Shown here one piece after another: positions 1 through 7,936 of a stretch of DNA of 64,000 nucleotides (the first letter of the stretch is position 1; each line of letters opens with the position of its first letter). The DNA lies in the NCBI RefSeq assembly GCF_009795715.1, contig NZ_WTCR01000004.1, positions 372,001-436,000 of the forward strand, in the 5' to 3' direction. This stretch comes from Labilibaculum euxinicum. Lineage in GTDB: Bacteria > Bacteroidota > Bacteroidia > Bacteroidales > Marinifilaceae. The position numbers and the translations under genes are program-made. The notes below the pieces were generated by a model. The model was not told the origin of the DNA. It saw only the letters and a list, made by a program, of their open reading frames with translations, and did no database searches.

Positions 1-1
1 C

Positions 2-52
2 GATCATCCAAAGTGGATTGCGACCTTGAAGGATTTGGTAATTAATTCATAA
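2..52 (+). CDS. possible 3' end of a gene entering from the left
   Basis: One forward frame is open from the window edge to a TAA at 50-52 and gives DHPKWIATLKDLVINS. The composition looks like a genuine protein C-terminus, but sixteen residues are too few to name a family. The other two forward frames stop sooner or are less protein-like. Confidence 0.3.
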   Translation, partial: DHPKWIATLKDLVINS

Positions 53-72
53 TCTCAAATTATTAATTCGCC

Positions 73-94
73 TAAGAAGCTGTTTAAATTTATT
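73..94 (+). repeat. second copy of the MITE-like end sequence
   Basis: AGAAGCTGTTTAAATTTATT at 75-94 repeats the left end of the element at 340-494 exactly over these 20 bases. The match fades after position 94, so this looks like a solitary or decayed end. Confidence 0.55.
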
Positions 95-130
95 AATAGC
101 ATTTGCAGAGAAATATCAAAAATAAGGGAG

Positions 131-240
131 GTCGTTATTATTTGTTAATGCCTTCACCAAAGGCTTAAACGTCCATTATTATTTGTTAATACCTCCACCA
201 AAGGCTTAGGCAAGTCATTATAATATGTTAACGGCTTCGT
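131..240 (+). repeat. degenerate ~41-bp tandem repeat, three units
   Basis: TTATTATTTGTTAA recurs at 135 and 176, and a diverged copy (TTATAATATGTTAA) follows at 218. The first two units also share CACCAAAGGCTTA. The period is 41-42 bp. Units one and two are close, unit three keeps only the first half. No open reading frame spans them and I see no function. Confidence 0.6.
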
Positions 241-339
241 TAAATGAAAAAATCACAATTATAATTTTATAAAAGCGAGGGCAATACATTAGGCAGGCAA
301 TTATTAGTTATTAATACCAATTAAATTTCAAAAGTATCT

Positions 340-494
340 TTAGAAGCTGTTTAAATTTATTTTTAGAAATTTTTATCGAAGAAAAAAGGCTCAGAATAAG
401 GCAAATTTGATGCGGATAGTGGTTCTATTTAACGCAATTATGAGGTTTTTGGCTTATGAAAAAGCTAAAGGATAAATTTTTAAACAGTTTCTAA
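340..494. mobile_element. MITE-like 155-bp element with imperfect terminal inverted repeats
   Basis: The left end reads TTAGAAGCTGTTTAAATTTAT and the right end, on the opposite strand, reads TTAGAAACTGTTTAAAAATT, so the ends are inverted repeats with one substitution and a two-base indel. The interior has no coding capacity. This is the layout of a miniature inverted-repeat element, but no target-site duplication was established. Confidence 0.4.
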
Positions 495-496
495 TT

Positions 497-1003
497 TTAA
501 GCCCGATCAATAGTTGCTTCCCAAAAATACATAGGAGGATTACACTCCTTGAAACCTTCCGAAAGGTAAAGATTTTGAGCTGTTTGATTGTCGTTTCGAA
601 CCTCTAAGGTTATTTTGCAGCAATCTATCTTCCTGGCAATGGCTTTAACAGATTTCATTAAGAACCGCCCTACACCTTTCCCCCTATAATCAGGTAAAAC
701 TATTAAGTCATGAATGTTTATGAGGGAAGACATCTTGAAAGTTGAAAAATTCACAAAGCAATTTGCCAAAGCAATATATTCATTCTCATTTTGCACTAAA
801 ACCCCAATATAATTAGCCTGTTTTTGCAATCCACATACTAATTCTTGAAATGAATCGGCATGTAATGGCTTTTCACAGCCCATCCGATCCAACATATACG
901 CATTCATTAAATTGAACAATGCAGTCTGATGATCCGAATCATCAAAATTCAGCTCTACAAAGGAAAAAGGAAGTGTTGTCATGTTTTCGGTTTGTAAAAG
1001 CAT
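497..1003 (-). CDS. GNAT-family N-acetyltransferase
   Basis: A 168-residue acetyltransferase of the GNAT fold, which transfers acetyl from acetyl-CoA to an amine. The acetyl-CoA binding motif A is clear near residues 103-115 (LPDYRGKGVGRFL), followed by the beta-strand/helix motif B region (ITLEVRNDNQTAQNLYLSEGF). The substrate cannot be read from sequence. Two in-frame ATGs are available, at 1003 and at 982; the second (MTTLPFSF) gives 161 residues and is equally plausible. It lies 26 bp downstream of the nifA-like gene in the same direction, so it may be cotranscribed with it, though no nitrogen-fixation role is implied. Confidence 0.85.
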   Translation of the reverse strand: MLLQTENMTTLPFSFVELNFDDSDHQTALFNLMNAYMLDRMGCEKPLHADSFQELVCGLQKQANYIGVLVQNENEYIALANCFVNFSTFKMSSLINIHDLIVLPDYRGKGVGRFLMKSVKAIARKIDCCKITLEVRNDNQTAQNLYLSEGFKECNPPMYFWEATIDRA

Positions 1004-1029
1004 TTACAGTTTGGAAATCTATTTTAAAA

Positions 1030-2586
1030 TTACACTTTAAAACGCCAGGTTTCAATCTCATATTTTTTCACTCTTGTCCCCAGCATTCTCTCTGTAATAC
1101 AAAGCAATTCAGCCGCTTTTGTTACATTCCCGGCCGTAGTCGTGAGTGCGTCCCGAATCAATTGTTTTTCAAGCTGCTCAACCACAACCATCATTCCACC
1201 TTCCATTACACTGTTTGTTGAATCGGCAGTTTGAAGAGTTGGAGGTAAATCGTAACTATGAATAACATTATCTTTCGTCATTATGCACGATCGTTCAATC
1301 ACATTCTCCAGTTCCCTAATATTTCCCGGCCAACGATGAACCATCAACATATTTACTGCAGATGTTGTAATTCTTTTAATTTGAAAATTATTCTTTCGGT
1401 TAAACTTATCGATAAAATGATCAACCAAAATTGGAATATCATCTCTTCTGTGTCGTAAAGGAGGAATAAATATTGGAAAAACATTAATTCTGTAATAGAA
1501 ATCTTCTCTAAAATCACCATTCTCAATTAGCTCCTCCAAATTACGGTTTGTTGCTGCCACTATTCGCACATCAACCTTAATGGTTTTAGATCCCCCCACA
1601 CGTTCAAACTCTCTTTCCTGCAAAACCCGTAACAATTTTACTTGCGTAGATAAAGGCAAATCACCTATTTCATCCAAAAAAATTGTTCCCCCATCGGCCA
1701 ATTCAAATCTCCCCTTTCTCATTTGATCGGCACCCGTATAAGCTCCTTTTTCATGTCCAAAAAGTTCACTTTCAATTAAGCTTTCCGGCAATGCAGAACA
1801 ATTTACTTTAATGAGCTTACGATCCTTTTGTTTGCTTTTGGCATGTATTTCCTCAGCAAATAGTTCTTTTCCAATCCCGCTTTCGCCACGCAACAAAACC
1901 GTGCTGTTTGTTTGGGCCACCCGACTTACCAATGCATATAAATCACACATTTTGCCTGAGTTACCAATAATGTTATGCGGTTTTTGGCTATCGAGCTGAC
2001 TTTTCAATTCTCTGTTTTGTTCTCGTAATGCTTCTAATTCTTCAAGCTTAGCTTGCTTATAACGAGCCGTTTTTGCAATCATCGATCCAACAATACTCAA
2101 TAGCTGAATATCCTCATTAACAGAAATGTTGGAATTGTAAATTCTCACAACACTTAAGGCACCCATTACAACATTATCAAGCAAAAGCGGCACACAAATA
2201 AAAGTTAACTCGTGTCCGTCTTTTGTAAGTTCCGTTTTAATTTTGTTGATAAAAAGTTTCGATTTTGATATTTCAGAAATAACAACAGGCCTGGCCAATT
2301 CAACAACCTTACCTATAATTCCTTCACCCAAATCGTACTTTCCCCTTGCTTGCTGCGATGCACTTAATCCATAGGCAGCCTCAATCATCATCCGGTTTGT
2401 TTGCCGATTAAAAATCGTGATAAAACTTCTTTCGGCATTCAAATGTTTCACCAAACAAGCTAATATCGGAGATAAATCCTTTTTTAATTCATTACTGTTC
2501 AAAAGTCTTTGGCTTATATCGAAAAGAAGAGACATTTCATTAAAACCATAACATTCGTCGCCTGCTTTTTTGCATTTTAAACTCAT
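1030..2586 (-). CDS. nifA: NifA-type sigma-54-dependent transcriptional activator
   Basis: Activator of the nif operon, inferred from family and divergent position. With the start at 2586 (518 aa) it has an N-terminal GAF domain (about 27-172), a coiled linker, an AAA+ domain with Walker A GESGIGKE (234-241), the sigma-54 contact loop GAYTGA (281-286) and Walker B with DEIGDL (about 306-311), and a C-terminal Fis-type helix-turn-helix (about 485-512). The loop carries Tyr where most NifA have Phe. The CX4C oxygen-sensing pair known from rhizobial NifA is not present between the AAA+ domain and the HTH. ATGs at 2655 and 2610 are in frame upstream; I prefer 2586 because a possible -7 box ends at 2614, just before the 2610 ATG. 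The name rests on context; another sigma-54 activator is the alternative. Confidence 0.85.
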   Translation of the reverse strand: MSLKCKKAGDECYGFNEMSLLFDISQRLLNSNELKKDLSPILACLVKHLNAERSFITIFNRQTNRMMIEAAYGLSASQQARGKYDLGEGIIGKVVELARPVVISEISKSKLFINKIKTELTKDGHELTFICVPLLLDNVVMGALSVVRIYNSNISVNEDIQLLSIVGSMIAKTARYKQAKLEELEALREQNRELKSQLDSQKPHNIIGNSGKMCDLYALVSRVAQTNSTVLLRGESGIGKELFAEEIHAKSKQKDRKLIKVNCSALPESLIESELFGHEKGAYTGADQMRKGRFELADGGTIFLDEIGDLPLSTQVKLLRVLQEREFERVGGSKTIKVDVRIVAATNRNLEELIENGDFREDFYYRINVFPIFIPPLRHRRDDIPILVDHFIDKFNRKNNFQIKRITTSAVNMLMVHRWPGNIRELENVIERSCIMTKDNVIHSYDLPPTLQTADSTNSVMEGGMMVVVEQLEKQLIRDALTTTAGNVTKAAELLCITERMLGTRVKKYEIETWRFKV

Positions 2587-2613
2587 AAGCGAATATTTAA
2601 GGGGGTACATCTG

Positions 2614-2648
2614 CAAAATTATAAAAAAAGCAACAATACCCCTACAAA
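2614..2648 (-). promoter_or_regulatory. possible Bacteroidota-type promoter of the nifA-like gene
   Basis: On the minus strand TAATTTTG (2621-2614) fits the -7 consensus TAnnTTTG. A TTTG at 2648-2645 could be the -33 box, but the spacing of 23 is longer than the usual 19-21. Transcription from it would start near 2607 and favours the CDS start at 2586. Confidence 0.3.
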
Positions 2649-2789
2649 AACACACAAATCATTTAATAATTTATGCATATTACAAATCACACCCCATCAA
2701 AAACACAGACTGACACAAATAAAAACACATTAAAAACCAACACACCCCCATTTAAACAATTCCCATCACTTACAAAACCATTTTGGAAC

Positions 2790-2812
2790 AATTTGAATCC
2801 TAAATTCAAATT
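2790..2812. promoter_or_regulatory. inverted repeat AATTTGAAT-N5-ATTCAAATT in the nifA-nifH gap
   Basis: Nine-base perfect arms (2790-2798 and 2804-2812) flank a 5-base spacer. The half-site ATTCAAAT occurs again at 2893-2900. Paired and single copies of one 8-mer between divergent genes suggest an operator for a DNA-binding regulator. It does not match the NifA site TGT-N10-ACA. Confidence 0.4.
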
Positions 2813-2918
2813 TTGTTTAAAATACATTTCTGTATGAATCAAATAATCAAACAGATCGAAATCCCTTACTGAACCAACGATTACACACTTAAATTCAAAT
2901 ATGTACTCCAAAACCATC

Positions 2919-2949
2919 TTTCCTACAAATTTGTAGGAAATCGAAGTGC
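2919..2949 (+). promoter_or_regulatory. 22-bp palindrome overlapping a GG-N10-GC (sigma-54-like) element before nifH
   Basis: TTTCCTACAAA (2919-2929) is followed immediately by its exact reverse complement TTTGTAGGAAA (2930-2940). GG at 2936-2937 and GC at 2948-2949 are exactly ten bases apart, as in sigma-54 -24/-12 promoters; outside those four bases the match to TGGCAC-N5-TTGC is only partial. No TAnnTTTG box was found before nifH. A start near 2961 would give a leader of about 145 nt. Confidence 0.45.
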
Positions 2950-3001
2950 CTGCAATGCAAAACAAATACGGACAAAACAACAATAAACATCTCTGCAATA
3001 A

Positions 3002-3931
<930 letters not shown>

Positions 3932-3988
3932 TAAATCCTACCCAAATTACAAAACACATTATTCCAAACATTTAAAACAATACAGACT

Positions 3989-4315
3989 ATGTTAATGATA
4001 AAAGCAATAATCCGCCCTGAAAAAACCAATAAGGTCTTAAAAGCTCTGTTTGAAGCTGGATACATCGCTGTAACAAAAATGCCGGTGGTTGGCCGCGGTA
4101 AGCAGCGGGGAATCAAAATAGGTGATGTTACTTACGATGAACTGCCTAAAGAAATGCTGATGATGGTTATTAAAGATGAAGACAAAGACTTCGCCATCAA
4201 TACTATTTTGGATGCTGCCCGATCCACTCCAAAAGGAGCCTTCGGTGATGGAAAAATATTCGTATCTCCAGTTGATGAAGCCTATACAATAAGCAGAGGT
4301 ACCAAAGAATTATAA
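3989..4315 (+). CDS. nifI1: nitrogen-regulatory PII-like protein NifI1
   Basis: A 108-residue GlnB-family protein. With NifI2 it binds dinitrogenase and blocks NifH docking when nitrogen is sufficient, with relief by 2-oxoglutarate; this is established for methanogens and some anaerobic bacteria. Sequence marks are the PII start (MIKAIIRPEKTNKVLKALFE), the T-loop region after VVGRGKQRG, and the C-terminal GDGKIFVSPVDEAYTI signature. Start 3989 has a second ATG two codons on. Position between nifH and nifD is the canonical one for nifI1, which separates it from ordinary glnB/glnK. Confidence 0.95.
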   Translation: MLMIKAIIRPEKTNKVLKALFEAGYIAVTKMPVVGRGKQRGIKIGDVTYDELPKEMLMMVIKDEDKDFAINTILDAARSTPKGAFGDGKIFVSPVDEAYTISRGTKEL

Positions 4316-4333
4316 ACCTAAAAACTCGAAGGT

Positions 4334-4714
4334 ATGAAGTGTATAATGTCCATTATCAAGATTAATAAAATGAACAAAACCAAACGGGCTTTGCGTGATG
4401 CCGGATTTTCTTCGATGACTGCAACAGGTAGTGTATTCGGACGCGGCAAAGGCCTTTGGGATGCTAAAGTTTTAGAAGGTGTGAAGAATGATCAGCCTGA
4501 AGCATTGGAGCTTTTAGGAAAAGAACCCAGACTTCGCCCTCAACGCCTGCTTCAAGTTGTTGTTCCGAACCATAAGGTATCAGAATGTATCGAAACAATA
4601 ATCGAAGCCAATCAATCAAAAAGCCCAGGAGATGGTAAAATTTTCGTTTTGCCTGTAAATGAAGCGATACGTGTAAGAACTGCAGAAAGCGGTGATCAAG
4701 TTCTGGATAATTAA
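4334..4714 (+). CDS. nifI2: nitrogen-regulatory PII-like protein NifI2
   Basis: Partner of NifI1 in post-translational control of nitrogenase. The 126-residue protein begins MKCIMSIIKINKMNKTKRALRDAGF, has the NifI2-type T-loop insertion (WDAKVLEGVKNDQPEALELLG) and ends with the PII C-terminal block GDGKIFVLPVNEAI. Being longer than NifI1 with the enlarged T-loop is typical of NifI2. It begins 18 bp after nifI1 and stops 10 bp before nifD, so all three are presumably translated from one mRNA. Confidence 0.95.
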   Translation: MKCIMSIIKINKMNKTKRALRDAGFSSMTATGSVFGRGKGLWDAKVLEGVKNDQPEALELLGKEPRLRPQRLLQVVVPNHKVSECIETIIEANQSKSPGDGKIFVLPVNEAIRVRTAESGDQVLDN

Positions 4715-4724
4715 ACGAAAAGCT

Positions 4725-6356
4725 ATGGTAAAAAAATTAGATATAACACAGGGTTTGCCGGATCCATCGAAAGTGATGGATGAGATCATGGCAAAATACC
4801 CGACAAAAATTGCCAAAAAACGTCAAAAGTCATTGGTGGTTAATGATCCTGCCGAAGGAAAAGAAATTCAAGCCAACGTAAGAACCATTCCGGGAATTAT
4901 TACTCAACGAGGATGTACTTACGCAGGATGTAAAGGGGTAGTATTAGGCCCAACAAGAGATATTATTAATTTGGTTCACGGGCCAATTGGCTGCAGTTTT
5001 TACGCCTGGCTTACAAGAAGAAACCAAACCAGACCTGCTGAAGGAGAAGATAACTTTATTACCTACAGTTTTTCTACCGACATACAGGATTCTAACATTG
5101 TATTTGGTGGTGAAGCTAAGCTAAAAGATGCCGTTCGCGAAGCATTCGAGATTTTTAAACCCAAAGCAATTGGCATTTTCTCAACCTGCCCTGTTGGTTT
5201 AATCGGAGATGATGTGCACTCAGTATCCCGCGAGATGAAAGAGGAATTGGGAATTAATATTTTCGGTTTTAGCTGCGAAGGATACCGCGGTGTATCTCAA
5301 TCGGCGGGTCACCACATTGCGAACAATGGTGTATTCAAAAATGTAATCGGCAACAACAACAGAGACCGTATTGGCAAATTCCAAATCAATCTGCTTGGCG
5401 AATACAATATTGGTGGTGATGCTTTTGAATTGGAAAGATTGTTTGATGAAGCTGGAATCACTTTGCTGTCCACTTTTAGTGGTAACTCTACGATCGAAAG
5501 TATGGAATATGCCCATACCGCTGACCTTAATCTGATTATGTGTCACCGCTCCATCAATTACATTGCTGAGATGATGGAAGAGAAATATGGTATTCCTTGG
5601 GTGAAAGTTAGTTTCATTGGTGCAGAAGGCAGTGCAAAAGCTCTTCGTAAAGTCGCTGAGTATTTTGATGATGCTGAGCTAAGTGCAAAAGTGGAAGAGA
5701 TTATAGAACGCGAGATGAAGAAAGTGGAAGTGGTAAGAGAAGCTGTAAAAGCAAAAACAGAAGGCAAATTAGCCATGATGTTTGTTGGAGGTTCAAGAGC
5801 TCATCATTATCAGGATTTATTCTCGGAAATAGGTGTAACCACAGTATCGGCAGGATATGAATTTGCTCACCGTGACGATTACGAAGGCAGAGATGTTATT
5901 CCTAGCATTAAAATTGATGCCGACACCCGAAACATTGAAGATCTGACTGTTGAAAAAGATCTTGAATTATACCGCGAAGACTTAGCTGTAAAAAAAGAAA
6001 AACTTCTTAAAAATGGTTACGAATTCAGCAACTATGACGGTATGATGCCCGAAATGAAAAAGAACTCACTGGTTATTGATGACATCAACCATTGGGAAAC
6101 TGAAAAGCTGATTGAGTACTATAAACCTGATATTTTTTGTGCAGGTATTAAAGAAAAATATGTGGTGCAAAAGTCGGGAGTTCCATTGAAACAATTACAC
6201 AGCTACGATTACGGTGGACCCTATGCCGGTTTTGAAGGAGCAATCAATTTCTATCTGGAAATGGAGCGCATGCTCTGCACAAGAATCTGGAAAATGGTGA
6301 CTACACCTTGGAAAACCGACCCTGAAATTGTTGGAAGTTTTGCCATTAACGAATAA
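4725..6356 (+). CDS. nifD: nitrogenase MoFe protein alpha chain
   Basis: Alpha subunit carrying the FeMo-cofactor. The start is the ATG at 4725 (MVKKLDITQG), giving 543 residues; the open frame reaches back to a GTG at 4692 inside nifI2, which is unlikely. P-cluster ligands match Cys64, Cys90 and Cys155 (GCTYAG, HGPIGC, STCPVG). The cofactor ligands are the Cys of LIMCHRS and the His of QLHSYDYGGP. The protein is longer than proteobacterial NifD and has the extra segment seen in the anaerobe-type (clostridial/methanogen/green-sulfur) group. Absence of a delta-subunit gene and presence of nifE and nifN argue against a V- or Fe-only enzyme. Confidence 0.97.
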   Translation: MVKKLDITQGLPDPSKVMDEIMAKYPTKIAKKRQKSLVVNDPAEGKEIQANVRTIPGIITQRGCTYAGCKGVVLGPTRDIINLVHGPIGCSFYAWLTRRNQTRPAEGEDNFITYSFSTDIQDSNIVFGGEAKLKDAVREAFEIFKPKAIGIFSTCPVGLIGDDVHSVSREMKEELGINIFGFSCEGYRGVSQSAGHHIANNGVFKNVIGNNNRDRIGKFQINLLGEYNIGGDAFELERLFDEAGITLLSTFSGNSTIESMEYAHTADLNLIMCHRSINYIAEMMEEKYGIPWVKVSFIGAEGSAKALRKVAEYFDDAELSAKVEEIIEREMKKVEVVREAVKAKTEGKLAMMFVGGSRAHHYQDLFSEIGVTTVSAGYEFAHRDDYEGRDVIPSIKIDADTRNIEDLTVEKDLELYREDLAVKKEKLLKNGYEFSNYDGMMPEMKKNSLVIDDINHWETEKLIEYYKPDIFCAGIKEKYVVQKSGVPLKQLHSYDYGGPYAGFEGAINFYLEMERMLCTRIWKMVTTPWKTDPEIVGSFAINE

Positions 6357-6363
6357 AGGAGGA
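6355..6363 (+). promoter_or_regulatory. strong Shine-Dalgarno sequence before nifK
   Basis: AAAGGAGG lies seven to eight bases before the nifK ATG at 6371, partly overlapping the nifD stop codon. Most genes in this window lack such a site, so this may secure equal output of beta and alpha subunits. Confidence 0.6.
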
Positions 6364-6370
6364 CAAATAG

Positions 6371-7753
6371 ATGTTATTAAATCATACAACAAGTAAAATA
6401 GTAGAGAGAAAGGCCTTAACGGTAAATCCGGCGAAGACCTGTCAGCCTATTGGTGCAATGTATGCCGCATTAGGAATACACGGATGTTTGCCTCACAGTC
6501 ATGGCTCACAAGGCTGCTGTTCTTATCACAGAAGTACTTTAACCCGACACTACAAAGAACCCGTAATGGCTGCAACCAGTTCATTTACCGAAGGTTCATC
6601 TGTTTTTGGCGGACAAGCAAACTTACTGCAGGCAATCACAAATATTTTTACCATATACGAGCCGGATATAATTGCAGTGCATTCCACATGTTTATCAGAA
6701 ACAATTGGCGATGACTTAGGTCAGATTGTAAGTAAGGCTGCATCGGATGGTAAAATTCCGGAAGGAAAGCACGTGATACAGGCTCCAACTCCAAGTTACG
6801 TAGGTAGTCATGTAACTGGTTATGCCAATATGCTGGAAGGTATTGTAAAATATTTCGCTAAAAAAAGCGATAGTCTTAAAAATCAGCTGAATATTCTCTC
6901 TGGTTGGGTAGAACCTTCTGACATGAGAGAATTAAAAAGAATTTTAAAACTAATGAAGGTGAAAAATGTTTTGCTTCCTGACACTTCAGATGTTTTGGAT
7001 TCGCCTATGAACGGGAAATTTGAAATGTATCCGAAAGGAGGAACTACAATTCCTGAAATGGTAAGCATGGGTGACAGCCTTCATACCCTTGCCTTGGGTG
7101 AATGGGCAACGGAAAAAGCAGCTATCAATCTCGACAATCAGTGTAAAGTAAAATTCAGCATACAGGATCTGCCAATTGGTATTCAGGCAACTGATCGTTT
7201 TATTCAGTCACTGGCAAAACTTGGATCTGTTTCTGTTCCTGAATCCATTAACGATGAACGTGGACGTTTGATTGATGTGATTACTGATATGCACCAATAC
7301 CTGTATGGTAAACGTGTAGCATTATGGGGTGATCCCGATCAATTGATTCCATTAGCAGAGTTTTTGGTAGACATGGATATGAAACCAGTTTACATTGTTT
7401 CAGGAACTCCCGGTAAAACATTCGAAAAAAGAATGGAAAAGATTCTAAGCAAAAGTGTACCAGAGGCCAAATATAAAAACGGTGCCAATGCCGATATGCT
7501 TTTAATGCACCAATGGATCAAAGAAAATCCTGTGGATCTGTTAATTGGAAACACCTATGGAAAATACATTTCGAGAGATGAAAAGATTCCATTTGTACGA
7601 ATGGGCTTCCCTATTATCGACCGCGTTGGACACAGTTATTTTCCAACACTAGGTTATATGGGAGGATTGAGAATTCTTGAAAAAATTCTTTCAGTACTTA
7701 TGGATCAGCAGGATGCAACTTGCCCTGAAGAATCATTCGAGTTGGTAATGTAG
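6371..7753 (+). CDS. nifK: nitrogenase MoFe protein beta chain
   Basis: Beta subunit of dinitrogenase, which shares the P-cluster with NifD. At 460 residues it lacks the long N-terminal extension of proteobacterial NifK, as usual for the anaerobe-type group. P-cluster Cys residues are at about 24 (TCQPIGA), 49 (HGSQGC) and 107 (HSTCLSE). SFTEGSSVFGGQANL and the C-terminal MGFPIIDRVGHSYFPTLGYMGG are typical family blocks. It begins 14 bp after nifD and is preceded by a strong ribosome-binding site. A 13-bp inverted repeat follows the stop codon. Confidence 0.97.
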   Translation: MLLNHTTSKIVERKALTVNPAKTCQPIGAMYAALGIHGCLPHSHGSQGCCSYHRSTLTRHYKEPVMAATSSFTEGSSVFGGQANLLQAITNIFTIYEPDIIAVHSTCLSETIGDDLGQIVSKAASDGKIPEGKHVIQAPTPSYVGSHVTGYANMLEGIVKYFAKKSDSLKNQLNILSGWVEPSDMRELKRILKLMKVKNVLLPDTSDVLDSPMNGKFEMYPKGGTTIPEMVSMGDSLHTLALGEWATEKAAINLDNQCKVKFSIQDLPIGIQATDRFIQSLAKLGSVSVPESINDERGRLIDVITDMHQYLYGKRVALWGDPDQLIPLAEFLVDMDMKPVYIVSGTPGKTFEKRMEKILSKSVPEAKYKNGANADMLLMHQWIKENPVDLLIGNTYGKYISRDEKIPFVRMGFPIIDRVGHSYFPTLGYMGGLRILEKILSVLMDQQDATCPEESFELVM

Positions 7754-7763
7754 TGATGCGACG

Positions 7764-7845
7764 AAATGAAGGAGGTTACTGGCTAATTTGCAAATCATAC
7801 CCTTTTCTCATAGCTAGGATAAAACGTCTCCCACCTCCTTCATTT
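7764..7845 (+). promoter_or_regulatory. long-range hairpin in the nifK-nifE intergenic region
   Basis: AAATGAAGGAGGT (7764-7776) pairs perfectly with ACCTCCTTCATTT (7833-7845) across a 56-base loop. The left arm contains a complete Shine-Dalgarno-like AAGGAGG that would be buried in the stem, and a short T-run follows the right arm. It divides the structural genes nifHDK from the assembly genes nifEN, so partial termination or mRNA stabilisation is the likely role. The 85-codon frame through it looks spurious. Confidence 0.6.
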
Positions 7846-7936
7846 TTATCACTCGTTTTGAATAAAAAACAATACGAAGAAAAATTTCTTCCCTCTCAAT
7901 ATAAACCTGTGCATTACACATATATAACTAACGACA

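Noticed and set aside
131-240. CRISPR array
   Set aside because: Only three degenerate units, no constant repeat with unique spacers, and no cas genes. No other array was seen in the window.
919-1221. 100-codon plus-strand frame over the GNAT and nifA 3' ends
   Set aside because: Lies antisense to two clear genes and has no family resemblance.
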